Shown: one piece after another, positions 16,765 to 24,868 of the stretch
How positions within the stretch are numbered: position 1 is the first letter of the stretch
Layout: every line of letters begins with the position of its first letter
Assembly: GCA_016649875.1 (NCBI GenBank)
Contig: JAENWW010000001.1
Location: 158,514 to 222,513 of the forward strand
From: Coriobacteriia bacterium
GTDB lineage: Bacteria > Actinomycetota > Coriobacteriia > WRKU01 > JAENWW01
Direction of reading: 5' to 3'
DNA length: 64,000 bases
The notes under the pieces: generated by a model
What the model was told of the DNA's origin: nothing
Database searches by the model: none
What the model saw: the letters and a program-made list of their open reading frames with translations, nothing else
Program-made: the position numbers and the translations under genes

Positions 16765-16886
16765 GCAAGGCGAAACTCAGGCGGAAAAACACACATCTTT
16801 CGGGAAAATTCGGAGAGAAGACATAGTCCGGGTATTACTGTACATTGATATCGACGGACGCAGGAGAAACGCAATCGGGAGGCATC

Positions 16887-18518
16887 ATGAAATTCATTAG
16901 GGATATGTTCGACGATCTTCGTAGGGGCATTTCCCACTACACACTCTCCTTCCTCTTCACGCTCATCCTCTTCTTCGGGTCGACGATTATGATCTTCTCC
17001 GATTCATCGGCGGAATGGGCCAAAAACCTCATATACGCAGGCGGTCTCGGTTTTCTCGTTGCGACCTACCTCGAGACTGTCAGCCACAAGGAGAACTTCA
17101 CCCGTATTTCCGATGTCGTCCAAAAAATGACGAGCATCGCCGTCTCGGTCGCCTGTTATTTCATCATCGATTCGAAAAGCATTCACAGCACCACGGGTTT
17201 TGCCGGCATCGCCGTCGCGTTCTTCCTCGCCGGGCTTTTCGCCTTTTCGACCGAGGAAAATAAAGAGAAACTCGGCTCGCATATACTCAAGAGTACGTTA
17301 CTTGCGGGAGTCATCACCGGCATCATCGAAGGCGGAGTGATCTTGAGCGTGTCGGCGTTCAACTACCTGTTGGTCGAGATACCCGACTTTACCAAATGCA
17401 TCGGCGTGATATCCGCGTTCGCCTTCGAGGTGATCTTCTTAAACCTCGCACTCTCCTTCATGCCGAAGCCGAAAGAGGAAATCAAGGTCCCCAAGACCAT
17501 AAAAGTGATTTTTTACTACGTCGCCTTCCCCGTCTACCTGCTTCTCATCGTCGTACTGTACGCCTATCTCGTCAAGATTCTCATCACGTGGATCCTCCCG
17601 TCCGGGCAGGTCAACTGGTACGCTTCATTCGCATCGCTCGTCTTCATAGTCTTGTCGTTCATTTTGCCGCAGTATTCCGGCAAAATCGTTGATGTGTTCA
17701 AACGATTCGGAGGCATCGTCTTACTTCCGATTATCGCGATACAGGCTTACATGGTCTGGGTGCGTTTCGACGCATACGGTCTGACGACGGTCCGGTGGGT
17801 TTCAGCAATCTGTACACTGCTCGCCGTAATCTTTATGGTCATCTCACTCTTCAAAGGGATGCGCTACATCCGATACATGGTCTTGATCGCCGCCATAGCG
17901 GCGCTCGTCTTGACCATCGGACCGCTCAATGCAATCGACTTCCCCGCGTGGGAGCAAGGCAGGCGCCTCGAATCTGTACTCGTGGCAGACGGCATGCTCA
18001 CCGGAGGAAAGATTACCCCGAACCCCGCGATCTCGAAGGCCGACCGTATCAAGATAACCAGCTGCTATAACGCCCTCGATATGTACAGTAGAACCAAAGA
18101 GGCATCGAACTATCCGGAATGGCTCGATCCGAAAGTTAAATTCAAAGATGCCTTCGGCTTCAAGGTCACTTATGCCGACTCGAGCGAGCAAGATCGGGAA
18201 GCCCCGGACAGAAACGTCTCTCTGCAACATTCTTGGAATTCGATTTCACTCGCCGGTTACATGAGATACACATCCGTCGATATCGGCTACGACAAAGGAC
18301 CGGATCAAAATGCTCTTGCCGGAAAAATCATCGTCGGCGATAAAACATACGATATAAAGAAGTCCCTGTTAAAGCTGAACGACGACAGCACGGCAGCCGA
18401 GATGATTATCCCGCTCGATGCAACGAAGAAACTCTACCTTGAAAACTTCGAATACTCAATCACCGGCACCGGCGATTTCGACTACCTATCGATGCGAGCC
18501 TTCGTTCTTTGGAAGTAG
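16887..18518 (+). CDS. DUF4153-like polytopic membrane protein
   Basis: 543 residues from ATG 16887, which has GGGAGG six bases upstream. About eleven to twelve hydrophobic segments fill residues 15-370, and a soluble C-terminal domain of about 170 residues follows, predicted outside the membrane. The DLRRGISHYTLSF start and the overall arrangement resemble proteins with a DUF4153 domain, whose function is unknown. It is divergent from guaB and ends just ahead of the FKBP lipoprotein gene. No catalytic motif is recognised. Confidence 0.65.
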   Translation: MKFIRDMFDDLRRGISHYTLSFLFTLILFFGSTIMIFSDSSAEWAKNLIYAGGLGFLVATYLETVSHKENFTRISDVVQKMTSIAVSVACYFIIDSKSIHSTTGFAGIAVAFFLAGLFAFSTEENKEKLGSHILKSTLLAGVITGIIEGGVILSVSAFNYLLVEIPDFTKCIGVISAFAFEVIFLNLALSFMPKPKEEIKVPKTIKVIFYYVAFPVYLLLIVVLYAYLVKILITWILPSGQVNWYASFASLVFIVLSFILPQYSGKIVDVFKRFGGIVLLPIIAIQAYMVWVRFDAYGLTTVRWVSAICTLLAVIFMVISLFKGMRYIRYMVLIAAIAALVLTIGPLNAIDFPAWEQGRRLESVLVADGMLTGGKITPNPAISKADRIKITSCYNALDMYSRTKEASNYPEWLDPKVKFKDAFGFKVTYADSSEQDREAPDRNVSLQHSWNSISLAGYMRYTSVDIGYDKGPDQNALAGKIIVGDKTYDIKKSLLKLNDDSTAAEMIIPLDATKKLYLENFEYSITGTGDFDYLSMRAFVLWK

Positions 18519-18566
18519 TTTCTTTGGAAAACCTATGTCGACGTTTCTCGCGACTGCATTTTCTCG

Positions 18567-18572
18567 TATACT
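18567..18572 (+). promoter_or_regulatory. candidate -10 box for the FKBP gene
   Basis: TATACT, with TTTCTC seventeen bases upstream, lies about 70 bases before the chosen TTG start. The -35 match is weak. Confidence 0.28.
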
Positions 18573-18640
18573 GGCTACCGTATAAAAAGCCGCCGACGGT
18601 AATGCGCCGCGACGGGACAACGATGTCATCGGAGGCTCCT

Positions 18641-19126
18641 TTGTCTAGAAAGCTCATCGCACTGGTCGCAACAATTTCGCTCATCGCAACGCTCGGTCTT
18701 TTGGGTGGCTGTTCGGCGAAAACATCGGGGAACACCACCGATGCATCGGGCAATCCTTCAAGCATGAAAACTCTTCCTGAAACGAAAGCGAAAACCTACA
18801 CCGTCAAAAAGCTCAAAATCGAGGATCTCCGAATAGGTGAGGGTCGTAAAGTCAAAAACGGCGATAAAATATCGGTTATCTACACGGGTACATTGACCGA
18901 TGGGACCCAATTCGATCAAAACACAGTGACCAACTTGTTCACTTTCACGGTCGGGCACGGTGAGGTAATCAAGGGATTCGACGAAGGAGTCGTCGGAATG
19001 AAAGTCGGCGGCGGCCGCAAGGTCACCATTCCGGCCAACATGGGATACGGCAGCGAAGGATCGGGCAAAATTCCCGGCGGAGCAACGATTATCTTCACCA
19101 TCGATTTTGTCCGTTTCGCAAACTAG
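18641..19126 (+). CDS. FKBP-type peptidyl-prolyl isomerase lipoprotein
   Basis: 161 residues. The start is TTG 18641 because GGAGG lies five bases upstream and the product then begins directly with a lipoprotein signal (MSRKLIALVATISLIATL, lipobox LLGGC). Two ATG codons farther upstream in the same frame have no ribosome site. After a short linker comes a complete FKBP domain (about 60-161): ISVIYTGTLTDGTQFDQN, GHGEVIKGFDEGVVGMKVGG, IPANMGYG and IPGGATIIFTIDFV. It would speed folding of exported proteins on the outer face of the membrane. Confidence 0.88.
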   Translation: MSRKLIALVATISLIATLGLLGGCSAKTSGNTTDASGNPSSMKTLPETKAKTYTVKKLKIEDLRIGEGRKVKNGDKISVIYTGTLTDGTQFDQNTVTNLFTFTVGHGEVIKGFDEGVVGMKVGGGRKVTIPANMGYGSEGSGKIPGGATIIFTIDFVRFAN

Positions 19127-19168
19127 CTAATCTCAATAAAAATGAATCAAACAAAAAACAAATAGTCA

Positions 19169-19198
19169 TTGACAGCCCAAAACCCATGCGCGTACTAT
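19169..19198 (+). promoter_or_regulatory. promoter of the riboswitch-nrdDG transcript
   Basis: A perfect TTGACA (19169-19174) is followed after 18 bases by TACTAT (19193-19198). Transcription would start near 19205, at the 5' edge of the cobalamin riboswitch, giving a leader of about 335 bases. Confidence 0.6.
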
Positions 19199-19202
19199 AT
19201 AG

Positions 19203-19418
19203 GGTACTTACGGTTCCCAACTACCACAACATGTTGGGTTAAAAGGGAAGTTTGTCAGGGATTTCACCCAATTCAAACGCTGTCCCCGCATCTGTAGGTG
19301 CTTGTTTTGTCCGATCAAGCTGCTCATAGAGTTGAGCGCGGTCACTGGATTGTATTCCGGGAAGGCTACCTGGACAAAACGCTAAGCACAAGCCAGAAGA
19401 CCTGCCGGATAAGTAACC
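19203..19418 (+). promoter_or_regulatory. cobalamin (B12) riboswitch aptamer
   Basis: The aptamer shows the conserved blocks in order: AAAAGGGAAG, then GCTGTCCCCGCATCTGTAG, then GGTCACTGGAT and CCGGGAAGGC, and the B12 box AGCCAGAAGACCTGCC at 19391-19406. The closing stem P1 pairs ACTTA near 19206 with TAAGT at 19410-19414. Such elements bind adenosyl- or other cobalamins and lower expression of the downstream gene. The gene it precedes is nrdD, a B12-independent reductase, which fits repression when B12 is available to a class II enzyme elsewhere in the genome. Confidence 0.93.
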
Positions 19419-19425
19419 ATAGTAT

Positions 19426-19533
19426 GCGGGCGGGGTGTCCCGAGTTACAATGACGACGAATTTGCTGCTCGCACACGCGGTGCCGCGCTTTATCTTCATT
19501 CTCTCTCCCGCCTCCATGATCGTTTTCAGGAGG
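19426..19533 (+). promoter_or_regulatory. likely expression platform controlling the nrdD ribosome site
   Basis: CCTCC (19511-19515) can pair with the nrdD Shine-Dalgarno GGAGG (19529-19533). GGGCGGG (19428-19434) can instead pair with CCCGCCT (19507-19513). The two pairings exclude each other, so the stretch has the form of a switch that hides or frees the ribosome site. No T-run hairpin is seen, which favours translational rather than transcriptional control. Confidence 0.5.
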
Positions 19534-19538
19534 TCTAC

Positions 19539-21701
19539 ATGCACGAAAAACAAGAACGAATCGCGCCACAGATCGACACACCGAGCGAGATTATCACGCG
19601 TCACGGCGAATCGGTGGCTTTCGATGCACAACGCATCACATCCGCAATCGAGAAGGCGGGCTTTGTGACCGCCGAAGTCGACTCACAAGAAGCACAGCTC
19701 CTCACCGCGCAAGTTTTGAAGGTGCTCAAGCATCGTCATATGTCACAAAATGCGGAGGAATCGGCGGCACAGGCATTGCCGAGTATCGAGGAAATCCAAG
19801 ACATCGTCGAACAAGTGCTCATCTCGGCCGACCACTTCGAAACCGCGCGAACCTACATCGTTTATCGTGAGCAGCGCGCTCGGGCTCGCCAAGACGCGAA
19901 AACCTACGTCGACGTAGAGGCATCGGTCAACGAATACCTCGACCAGGTCGATTGGCGCGTCAACGCCAATGCGAACCAAGGCTACTCCTTGGGCGGCTTG
20001 AACCTCAACGTCTCGGGCAAAGTCATCGCCAACTATTGGCTCAGCCACGTCTACCCTCCCGAAGTCGGCGCCGCGCACCGCAACGGCGACATGCATATCC
20101 ATGATCTCGACATGCTCACCGGCTACTGCGCCGGTTGGTCGCTTCGCATCTTGATAACCGAGGGCTTCAACGGCGTACCCGGCAAAGTCGAATCGGCTCC
20201 CCCGAAACATCTGGGAAGCGCCGTCGGACAAATCGTCAACTTTTTGGGTACGCTTCAAAACGAATGGGCAGGCGCTCAAGCATTCAGCTCGTTCGACACC
20301 TATATGGCGCCCTTCGTTCGCCTCGACAACCTCGCGTACAAAGAGGTCAAACAAAATATCCAAGAACTCATCTATAACCTCAATGTTCCTTCGCGCTGGG
20401 GCACACAAACGCCCTTCACCAATCTGACGTTTGATTGGACCTGCCCCGACGATCTTAAAAATGACCGACCCGTCATCGGAGGAGTCGCCTGCGACTTCAC
20501 CTACGGTGAACTCGATGCGGAAATGAACATGATCAACCGCGCCTACATCGAAGTCATGACGGAAGGCGATATGAAGGGACGCGTGTTCACGTTCCCCATT
20601 CCGACCTATAACATCACACCGGAATTTCCCTGGGAATCCGACAATGCAAAGCTTTTGTTCGGTATGACCGCGAAATACGGTCTCCCTTATTTCCAAAACT
20701 TTCTCAACTCGGACCTCAAGCCGAACATGGTTCGCTCCATGTGTTGCCGCCTCCAACTCGATTTGACCGAGTTGCTCAAACGCGGTAACGGATTGTTCGG
20801 CTCCGCAGAGCAAACGGGCTCCGTGGGCGTCGTCACCGTCAACTGCGCGCGACTCGGACACCTCTATAAAAACGACGAAGCGCGCCTGCTTGCCGAACTC
20901 GACAAGCTTTTGACGTATGCGCGCACCTCTCTCGAGCTGAAGCGCAAACTCATATCACGCCTCATCGACAACGGACTTTTCCCCTATACCAAGCGTTATT
21001 TGGGAACGTTGCGCAACCATTTTTCAACTATCGGCGTAAACGGCGTCAACGAGATGATTGCAAACTTCACCGAGGGAACAGACGACATCACAACCGCGAC
21101 CGGAAATGCGTTCGCCGTGACCGTGCTCGACCATATCCGAGCGCGTATGGTCGAATTCCAAGAAGAAACCGGACATCTCTACAACCTCGAGGCGACACCG
21201 GCGGAAGGCACAACCTATCGTTTCGCCCGTGAAGATCAGAAACGCTACCCCGATATCATCCAAGCGGGCACGCATGAAAGTCCCTACTATACCAATTCGA
21301 GCCAACTGCCCGTCGGCTACACCGACGACCCGTTCAAGGCGCTCGGTATGCAAGAAAACCTCCAGAAAAAGTACACGGGAGGCACCGTATTGCACCTCTA
21401 TATGGGCGAACGCATGGACAGCGCGGACGCTTGCCGCGATCTCGTGAAACGATCGCTGGAAAACTTCCGTCTTCCCTACATCACCATCTCACCGACGTTT
21501 TCGATCTGTCCCAACCACGGCTATCTCGACGGCGAACAAATAACCTGCCCGCAATGCGAGGCGCAAGGCATTGAGCAAGGCTGCGAGGTCTGGACACGCG
21601 TCATGGGATACCACCGACCCGTCAACTTGTTCAACATCGGCAAGAAACAAGAATATGCAGACCGCAAGAACTTCGTGGCGCCGCTCAGTCTGTCGGACTG
21701 A
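19539..21701 (+). CDS. nrdD: anaerobic (class III) ribonucleoside-triphosphate reductase
   Basis: 720 residues. It makes deoxyribonucleotides with a glycyl radical, using formate or a thiol as reductant. An ATP-cone lies at about 17-110 (ITRHGESVAFDAQRITSAIE). The catalytic barrel follows, with HRNGDMHIHDLD and GGLNLN. The C-terminal zinc region reads CPNHGYLDGEQITCPQC, and RVMGYHRP holds the radical glycine. The start has AGGAGG five bases upstream. The gene overlaps nrdG by one base (TGATG). Its leader is a cobalamin riboswitch. Confidence 0.95.
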   Translation: MHEKQERIAPQIDTPSEIITRHGESVAFDAQRITSAIEKAGFVTAEVDSQEAQLLTAQVLKVLKHRHMSQNAEESAAQALPSIEEIQDIVEQVLISADHFETARTYIVYREQRARARQDAKTYVDVEASVNEYLDQVDWRVNANANQGYSLGGLNLNVSGKVIANYWLSHVYPPEVGAAHRNGDMHIHDLDMLTGYCAGWSLRILITEGFNGVPGKVESAPPKHLGSAVGQIVNFLGTLQNEWAGAQAFSSFDTYMAPFVRLDNLAYKEVKQNIQELIYNLNVPSRWGTQTPFTNLTFDWTCPDDLKNDRPVIGGVACDFTYGELDAEMNMINRAYIEVMTEGDMKGRVFTFPIPTYNITPEFPWESDNAKLLFGMTAKYGLPYFQNFLNSDLKPNMVRSMCCRLQLDLTELLKRGNGLFGSAEQTGSVGVVTVNCARLGHLYKNDEARLLAELDKLLTYARTSLELKRKLISRLIDNGLFPYTKRYLGTLRNHFSTIGVNGVNEMIANFTEGTDDITTATGNAFAVTVLDHIRARMVEFQEETGHLYNLEATPAEGTTYRFAREDQKRYPDIIQAGTHESPYYTNSSQLPVGYTDDPFKALGMQENLQKKYTGGTVLHLYMGERMDSADACRDLVKRSLENFRLPYITISPTFSICPNHGYLDGEQITCPQCEAQGIEQGCEVWTRVMGYHRPVNLFNIGKKQEYADRKNFVAPLSLSD

Positions 21702-22411
21702 TGGCCGAAAACGCGCACACGATATGCATGCCGCCCGTCTCAGATGTCGCTTGGTTTTCAAGCATCGACTGGCCGGGACGACTGTGTGCGACGGTGTTTT
21801 TGCAAGGTTGTCTTTGGCGATGCGTATACTGTCATAATCCCGATTTGCAGCCGATGCACGCGAACAAAGATGAGAGCTTCAGCATCGCAAGGATTTTCGA
21901 AACGCTGCAGCAGAGGGTAAAACTCCTCGACGGAGTCGTACTTTCCGGAGGAGAGCCCCTCTACCATGAGGGAAGCATCGAACTGGCTCGCTCGATTGCC
22001 GCGTACGGCTTCGATGTCGGGTTGCACACGGGCGGATCCCACCCACGACGTTTGCGCGAAATGCTCGGCGATGTCGATTGGGTCGGATTCGATTTCAAAG
22101 CACCGTTCGAATTGTATGAACGTATCACCCGTATACCGGAATCGGGCGAACACGCACAGGAATCATTCAATCTGCTTCGCGAGTCGGCCGTAGCTTTCGA
22201 AGTTCGGACCACCGTCGACGCACGTGTACTCACACTTCATGATCTTGAGACCATGGAAACACACCTCAAAACCCATGGCATCGATTCATGGGTCCTTCAA
22301 ACCTGCAACATACCATCAGGGCTCGGAGCAATCGCTCCAAGCCCTGAATCGCTTACGTTGATACATACCTATTATGAATTACACGAGGACACAATCGCCC
22401 GGGTTCGCTAG
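21701..22411 (+). CDS. nrdG: anaerobic ribonucleotide reductase activating protein
   Basis: 236 residues. A radical SAM enzyme that makes the glycyl radical on NrdD. The cluster motif is CLWRCVYC, followed by HNPDLQ; VLSGGEPL is the SAM-binding glycine motif. The start ATG shares its A with the nrdD TGA. It is slightly longer at the C-terminus than short NrdG proteins and resembles the YjjW/NrdG group in size. A strong hairpin, AGGGCT-GGAGC with GCTCC-AGCCCT at 22318-22345, lies within its last 25 codons. Confidence 0.92.
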   Translation: MAENAHTICMPPVSDVAWFSSIDWPGRLCATVFLQGCLWRCVYCHNPDLQPMHANKDESFSIARIFETLQQRVKLLDGVVLSGGEPLYHEGSIELARSIAAYGFDVGLHTGGSHPRRLREMLGDVDWVGFDFKAPFELYERITRIPESGEHAQESFNLLRESAVAFEVRTTVDARVLTLHDLETMETHLKTHGIDSWVLQTCNIPSGLGAIAPSPESLTLIHTYYELHEDTIARVR

Positions 22412-22442
22412 AGCATAAAGCACCGCATACGAGCTTTGCGAA

Positions 22443-23759
22443 TCACTCGGACCTTTGCGAAGCATCGGTTCCCCGGTTGCGGCGACGAGGGATTCTCGCC
22501 CCCGGCTCGACCTTATGTGCGCTGTTTGCCTCTTGCGTGTTGTGTTCCGGCTGACGATTGTTGTTCCGCCCGTTCGAAACGGAACGCCTCGGCCTTTGGG
22601 CGGGCCTCTCCGCGGCACTGTTTTTCTTCTGTTCTCCCGACGGCTTGCTTTCGCCGGACTTATTCTCAGTGGAAGCACCGTCAGCATTGACCGCCGCGCT
22701 GTTTTTTGCTCCGCCGTTATTTCGATTCCGCCCACCGCGATTTCTGCGAGGACGCTTCTTCTCATTTTTCGGCACATCCGCATTCGGCACATCCGCATTC
22801 GACGCGTCCTGCGAAGGCTCGGCTTTACCGTCGCTATCCTTAAACGTCAGCTTCGGCAGCAAAAAGTCATCGACCTCGGTATCGGGCTTCTCCATGATTT
22901 CTGCAAGGGCCTCCTTGGAAATCGAACAAGGACACTTGCAGTCGCCGCCTTTGCCGCACGACATTTTCGAGAGAGGAACTTTCAACTCTTCGGAAGAGTT
23001 ATCCTCTTCATTTCTGAAACGCACGGTCACTATCTCACGAAGTGCATCGAGAGCGGTGACTTTCCCCTCTCCTAGCGGAGAGTCGATGGTCGCATTTTTG
23101 CGAGGAGAGCGTGCATTGAAGTCCTTGTAAGCCTCGACTTCGTAGCGCAAACAGCACATCAAGCGCCCGCACAGACCCGATATCTTCAACGGGTTGAGCG
23201 GCAAGCCTTGCTCCTTGGCCATCTTGATGGAGACGGGAGCGAACTCGCCGCCGAGACGCGCGCAGCACAAAACCTCACCGCAGTGGCCGATTCCGCCTAC
23301 CATGCGCGCTTCATCGCGCACGCCGACTTGGCGCATATCTATGCGCATGTGGAAGTGCGCAGCAAGGTCTTTGACCAGACTACGAAAGTCGATGCGCTCT
23401 TCGGCGGAAAAATAAAAGATTATTTTATCTCCACCGAAAATATATTCGATATCGACCGGTTTCATGTCAAGATTGCATCTCTTGATAGACTCGCGAAAAA
23501 CGACGAGAGCCGCTTTCTCTTTCTCTCCGAGCCCAATGGCCTTTTCAAGGTCCTCCTCGGTGGCGATGCGAATAATCGGCTTGAGTTCGGCCTTAAGTGC
23601 CGAAACTTCGGCATCGTGGGGAGCGTGCTGCACCAAACCGAGTTCTTGTCCGCGGTCGGTTTGCACGATGACTATGTCACCTTCGAGTGGATTGGTATCG
23701 GCCTGGTCGAACCAGAGCGTCTTTGTGTAGCGTAAACGTACTCCTGTTACTTTGGGCAT
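22443..23759 (-). CDS. PSP1-domain protein (RicT/YaaT type) with disordered basic tail
   Basis: 438 residues. The PSP1 core covers about 1-270, with the cysteine-rich hallmarks GGIGHCGEVLCCARLGG and SGLCGRLMCCLRYE. In Bacillus the RicT protein forms a Fe-S containing complex that affects RNA processing and development. Residues from about 310 are a long low-complexity tail rich in Arg, Asn, Gly and Ser, with a tandem NADVP repeat (two 15-base copies at 22771-22800); RNA binding is a reasonable guess. The gene overlaps holB by 13 bases, the usual pairing for this family. Confidence 0.85.
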   Translation of the reverse strand: MPKVTGVRLRYTKTLWFDQADTNPLEGDIVIVQTDRGQELGLVQHAPHDAEVSALKAELKPIIRIATEEDLEKAIGLGEKEKAALVVFRESIKRCNLDMKPVDIEYIFGGDKIIFYFSAEERIDFRSLVKDLAAHFHMRIDMRQVGVRDEARMVGGIGHCGEVLCCARLGGEFAPVSIKMAKEQGLPLNPLKISGLCGRLMCCLRYEVEAYKDFNARSPRKNATIDSPLGEGKVTALDALREIVTVRFRNEEDNSSEELKVPLSKMSCGKGGDCKCPCSISKEALAEIMEKPDTEVDDFLLPKLTFKDSDGKAEPSQDASNADVPNADVPKNEKKRPRRNRGGRNRNNGGAKNSAAVNADGASTENKSGESKPSGEQKKNSAAERPAQRPRRSVSNGRNNNRQPEHNTQEANSAHKVEPGARIPRRRNRGTDASQRSE

Positions 23760-24868
23760 TGCAAAACCTCTCGTATTTCAAACAACACCGTCTCAATGAC
23801 GAGCTGTGTACTGATATTTAACTGCACTCTTTTGCGCGCGTGGGCGATTTGCTCGAACACCTGCGCGATTTGAACGGGACGAAACGTATGACAAATACCG
23901 CTGATATCGTCGGTGATGTCGACATTCAGAACAAGTTCGTTGGTTCCCTGTGAAATACATAGTGTATCACGGAGGAGGCTTTGAAGCGTACTCAGCACCT
24001 CATTCACATTCTGCTTTTCGTACGCAGAACGCTTCCGGTCATTGTATTTCTTCAATTTTGCAATCGCCGAAGAGTCCAGCAGTTCGGCTTGAGCCGCCAA
24101 ATCGATTTCCTGTTTTTGCGCCATTTCCTCAACGGGCCCTTTGACGTTTCGCATCAGCTCTTGGGCCATTTTCAAAACATCGAGGTCATCGGCATCGACC
24201 AAATCCCGAAAAACACGTACCACTGCGGCGCGAGAGGCCCGACGGGCCGGAGATTGCAAGAACTGGGCCGCTTCCGATATCACCGAACTGCAGGAGGCGA
24301 GCGCGATAAGCGCCTCGTTACGATCGCACCCCGTCTTTTCGATGAGACGTGCAACCATTTCTTCTTGGGGCAATGTCTTGAATCGCATGACGATGCAACG
24401 CGACAGAATGGTCGGCAAAATCGGTTCCGGCGAATGCGCCAACAAAATCACCGTGATGTGCGCAGGCGGCTCCTCCAATGTCTTGAGAAAAGCATTCGCC
24501 GAGGAATCGTTGAAAAGATCGGCGTCTTTGACGATGTAAAACTTATGCGTGGCTTCCATGGGCGCAAGCGTCGCATCGTGTATCAACGTGCGGATCTGGT
24601 CGACGAGATAGGTCGACCCTTCCGGTTCGATGATACGAAAATCCGGATGGGTATCCCTTTTGAGGCGCTGGCACACATTGCACGTGCCGCATCCTCCCTT
24701 TTCGCAGAGCACACCGGCGGCAAGCGCGCGGGCGGCGTTAATCTTTCCCAGCCCCTGCGGTCCGACGAAAAGATACGCGTGGCTGAGGTGATCTGTCGCG
24801 ATGGCATTCTTCAGCGACTGCACGATATCGTCTTGTCCGATGACGGAATCCCACATCGAATGAGTCAT
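23747..24868 (-). CDS. holB: DNA polymerase III delta' subunit
   Basis: 373 residues of the AAA+ clamp-loader family. It has the zinc cysteines GGCGTCNVCQR, the ADLFNDSSANAFLKTLEEPP segment and the SRC motif (ILSRCIVMRF). The Walker A reads GPQGLGKINAA, so the Ser/Thr after the lysine is isoleucine; delta' subunits often do not hydrolyse ATP, which makes this tolerable. The start ATG overlaps the preceding stop in an ATGA. The neighbours, tmk before and ricT after, are the common bacterial tmk-holB-ricT order. Confidence 0.9.
   Translation of the reverse strand: MTHSMWDSVIGQDDIVQSLKNAIATDHLSHAYLFVGPQGLGKINAARALAAGVLCEKGGCGTCNVCQRLKRDTHPDFRIIEPEGSTYLVDQIRTLIHDATLAPMEATHKFYIVKDADLFNDSSANAFLKTLEEPPAHITVILLAHSPEPILPTILSRCIVMRFKTLPQEEMVARLIEKTGCDRNEALIALASCSSVISEAAQFLQSPARRASRAAVVRVFRDLVDADDLDVLKMAQELMRNVKGPVEEMAQKQEIDLAAQAELLDSSAIAKLKKYNDRKRSAYEKQNVNEVLSTLQSLLRDTLCISQGTNELVLNVDITDDISGICHTFRPVQIAQVFEQIAHARKRVQLNISTQLVIETVLFEIREVLQCPK

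Noticed and set aside
19743..20861. 372-codon minus-strand frame inside nrdD
   Set aside because: Long only because of the codon bias of nrdD; no domain, and nrdD motifs continue through the same bases on the plus strand.
22771..22800. 15-base tandem duplication in ricT
   Set aside because: Not a separate repeat element; it encodes NADVP twice in the disordered tail of the protein.
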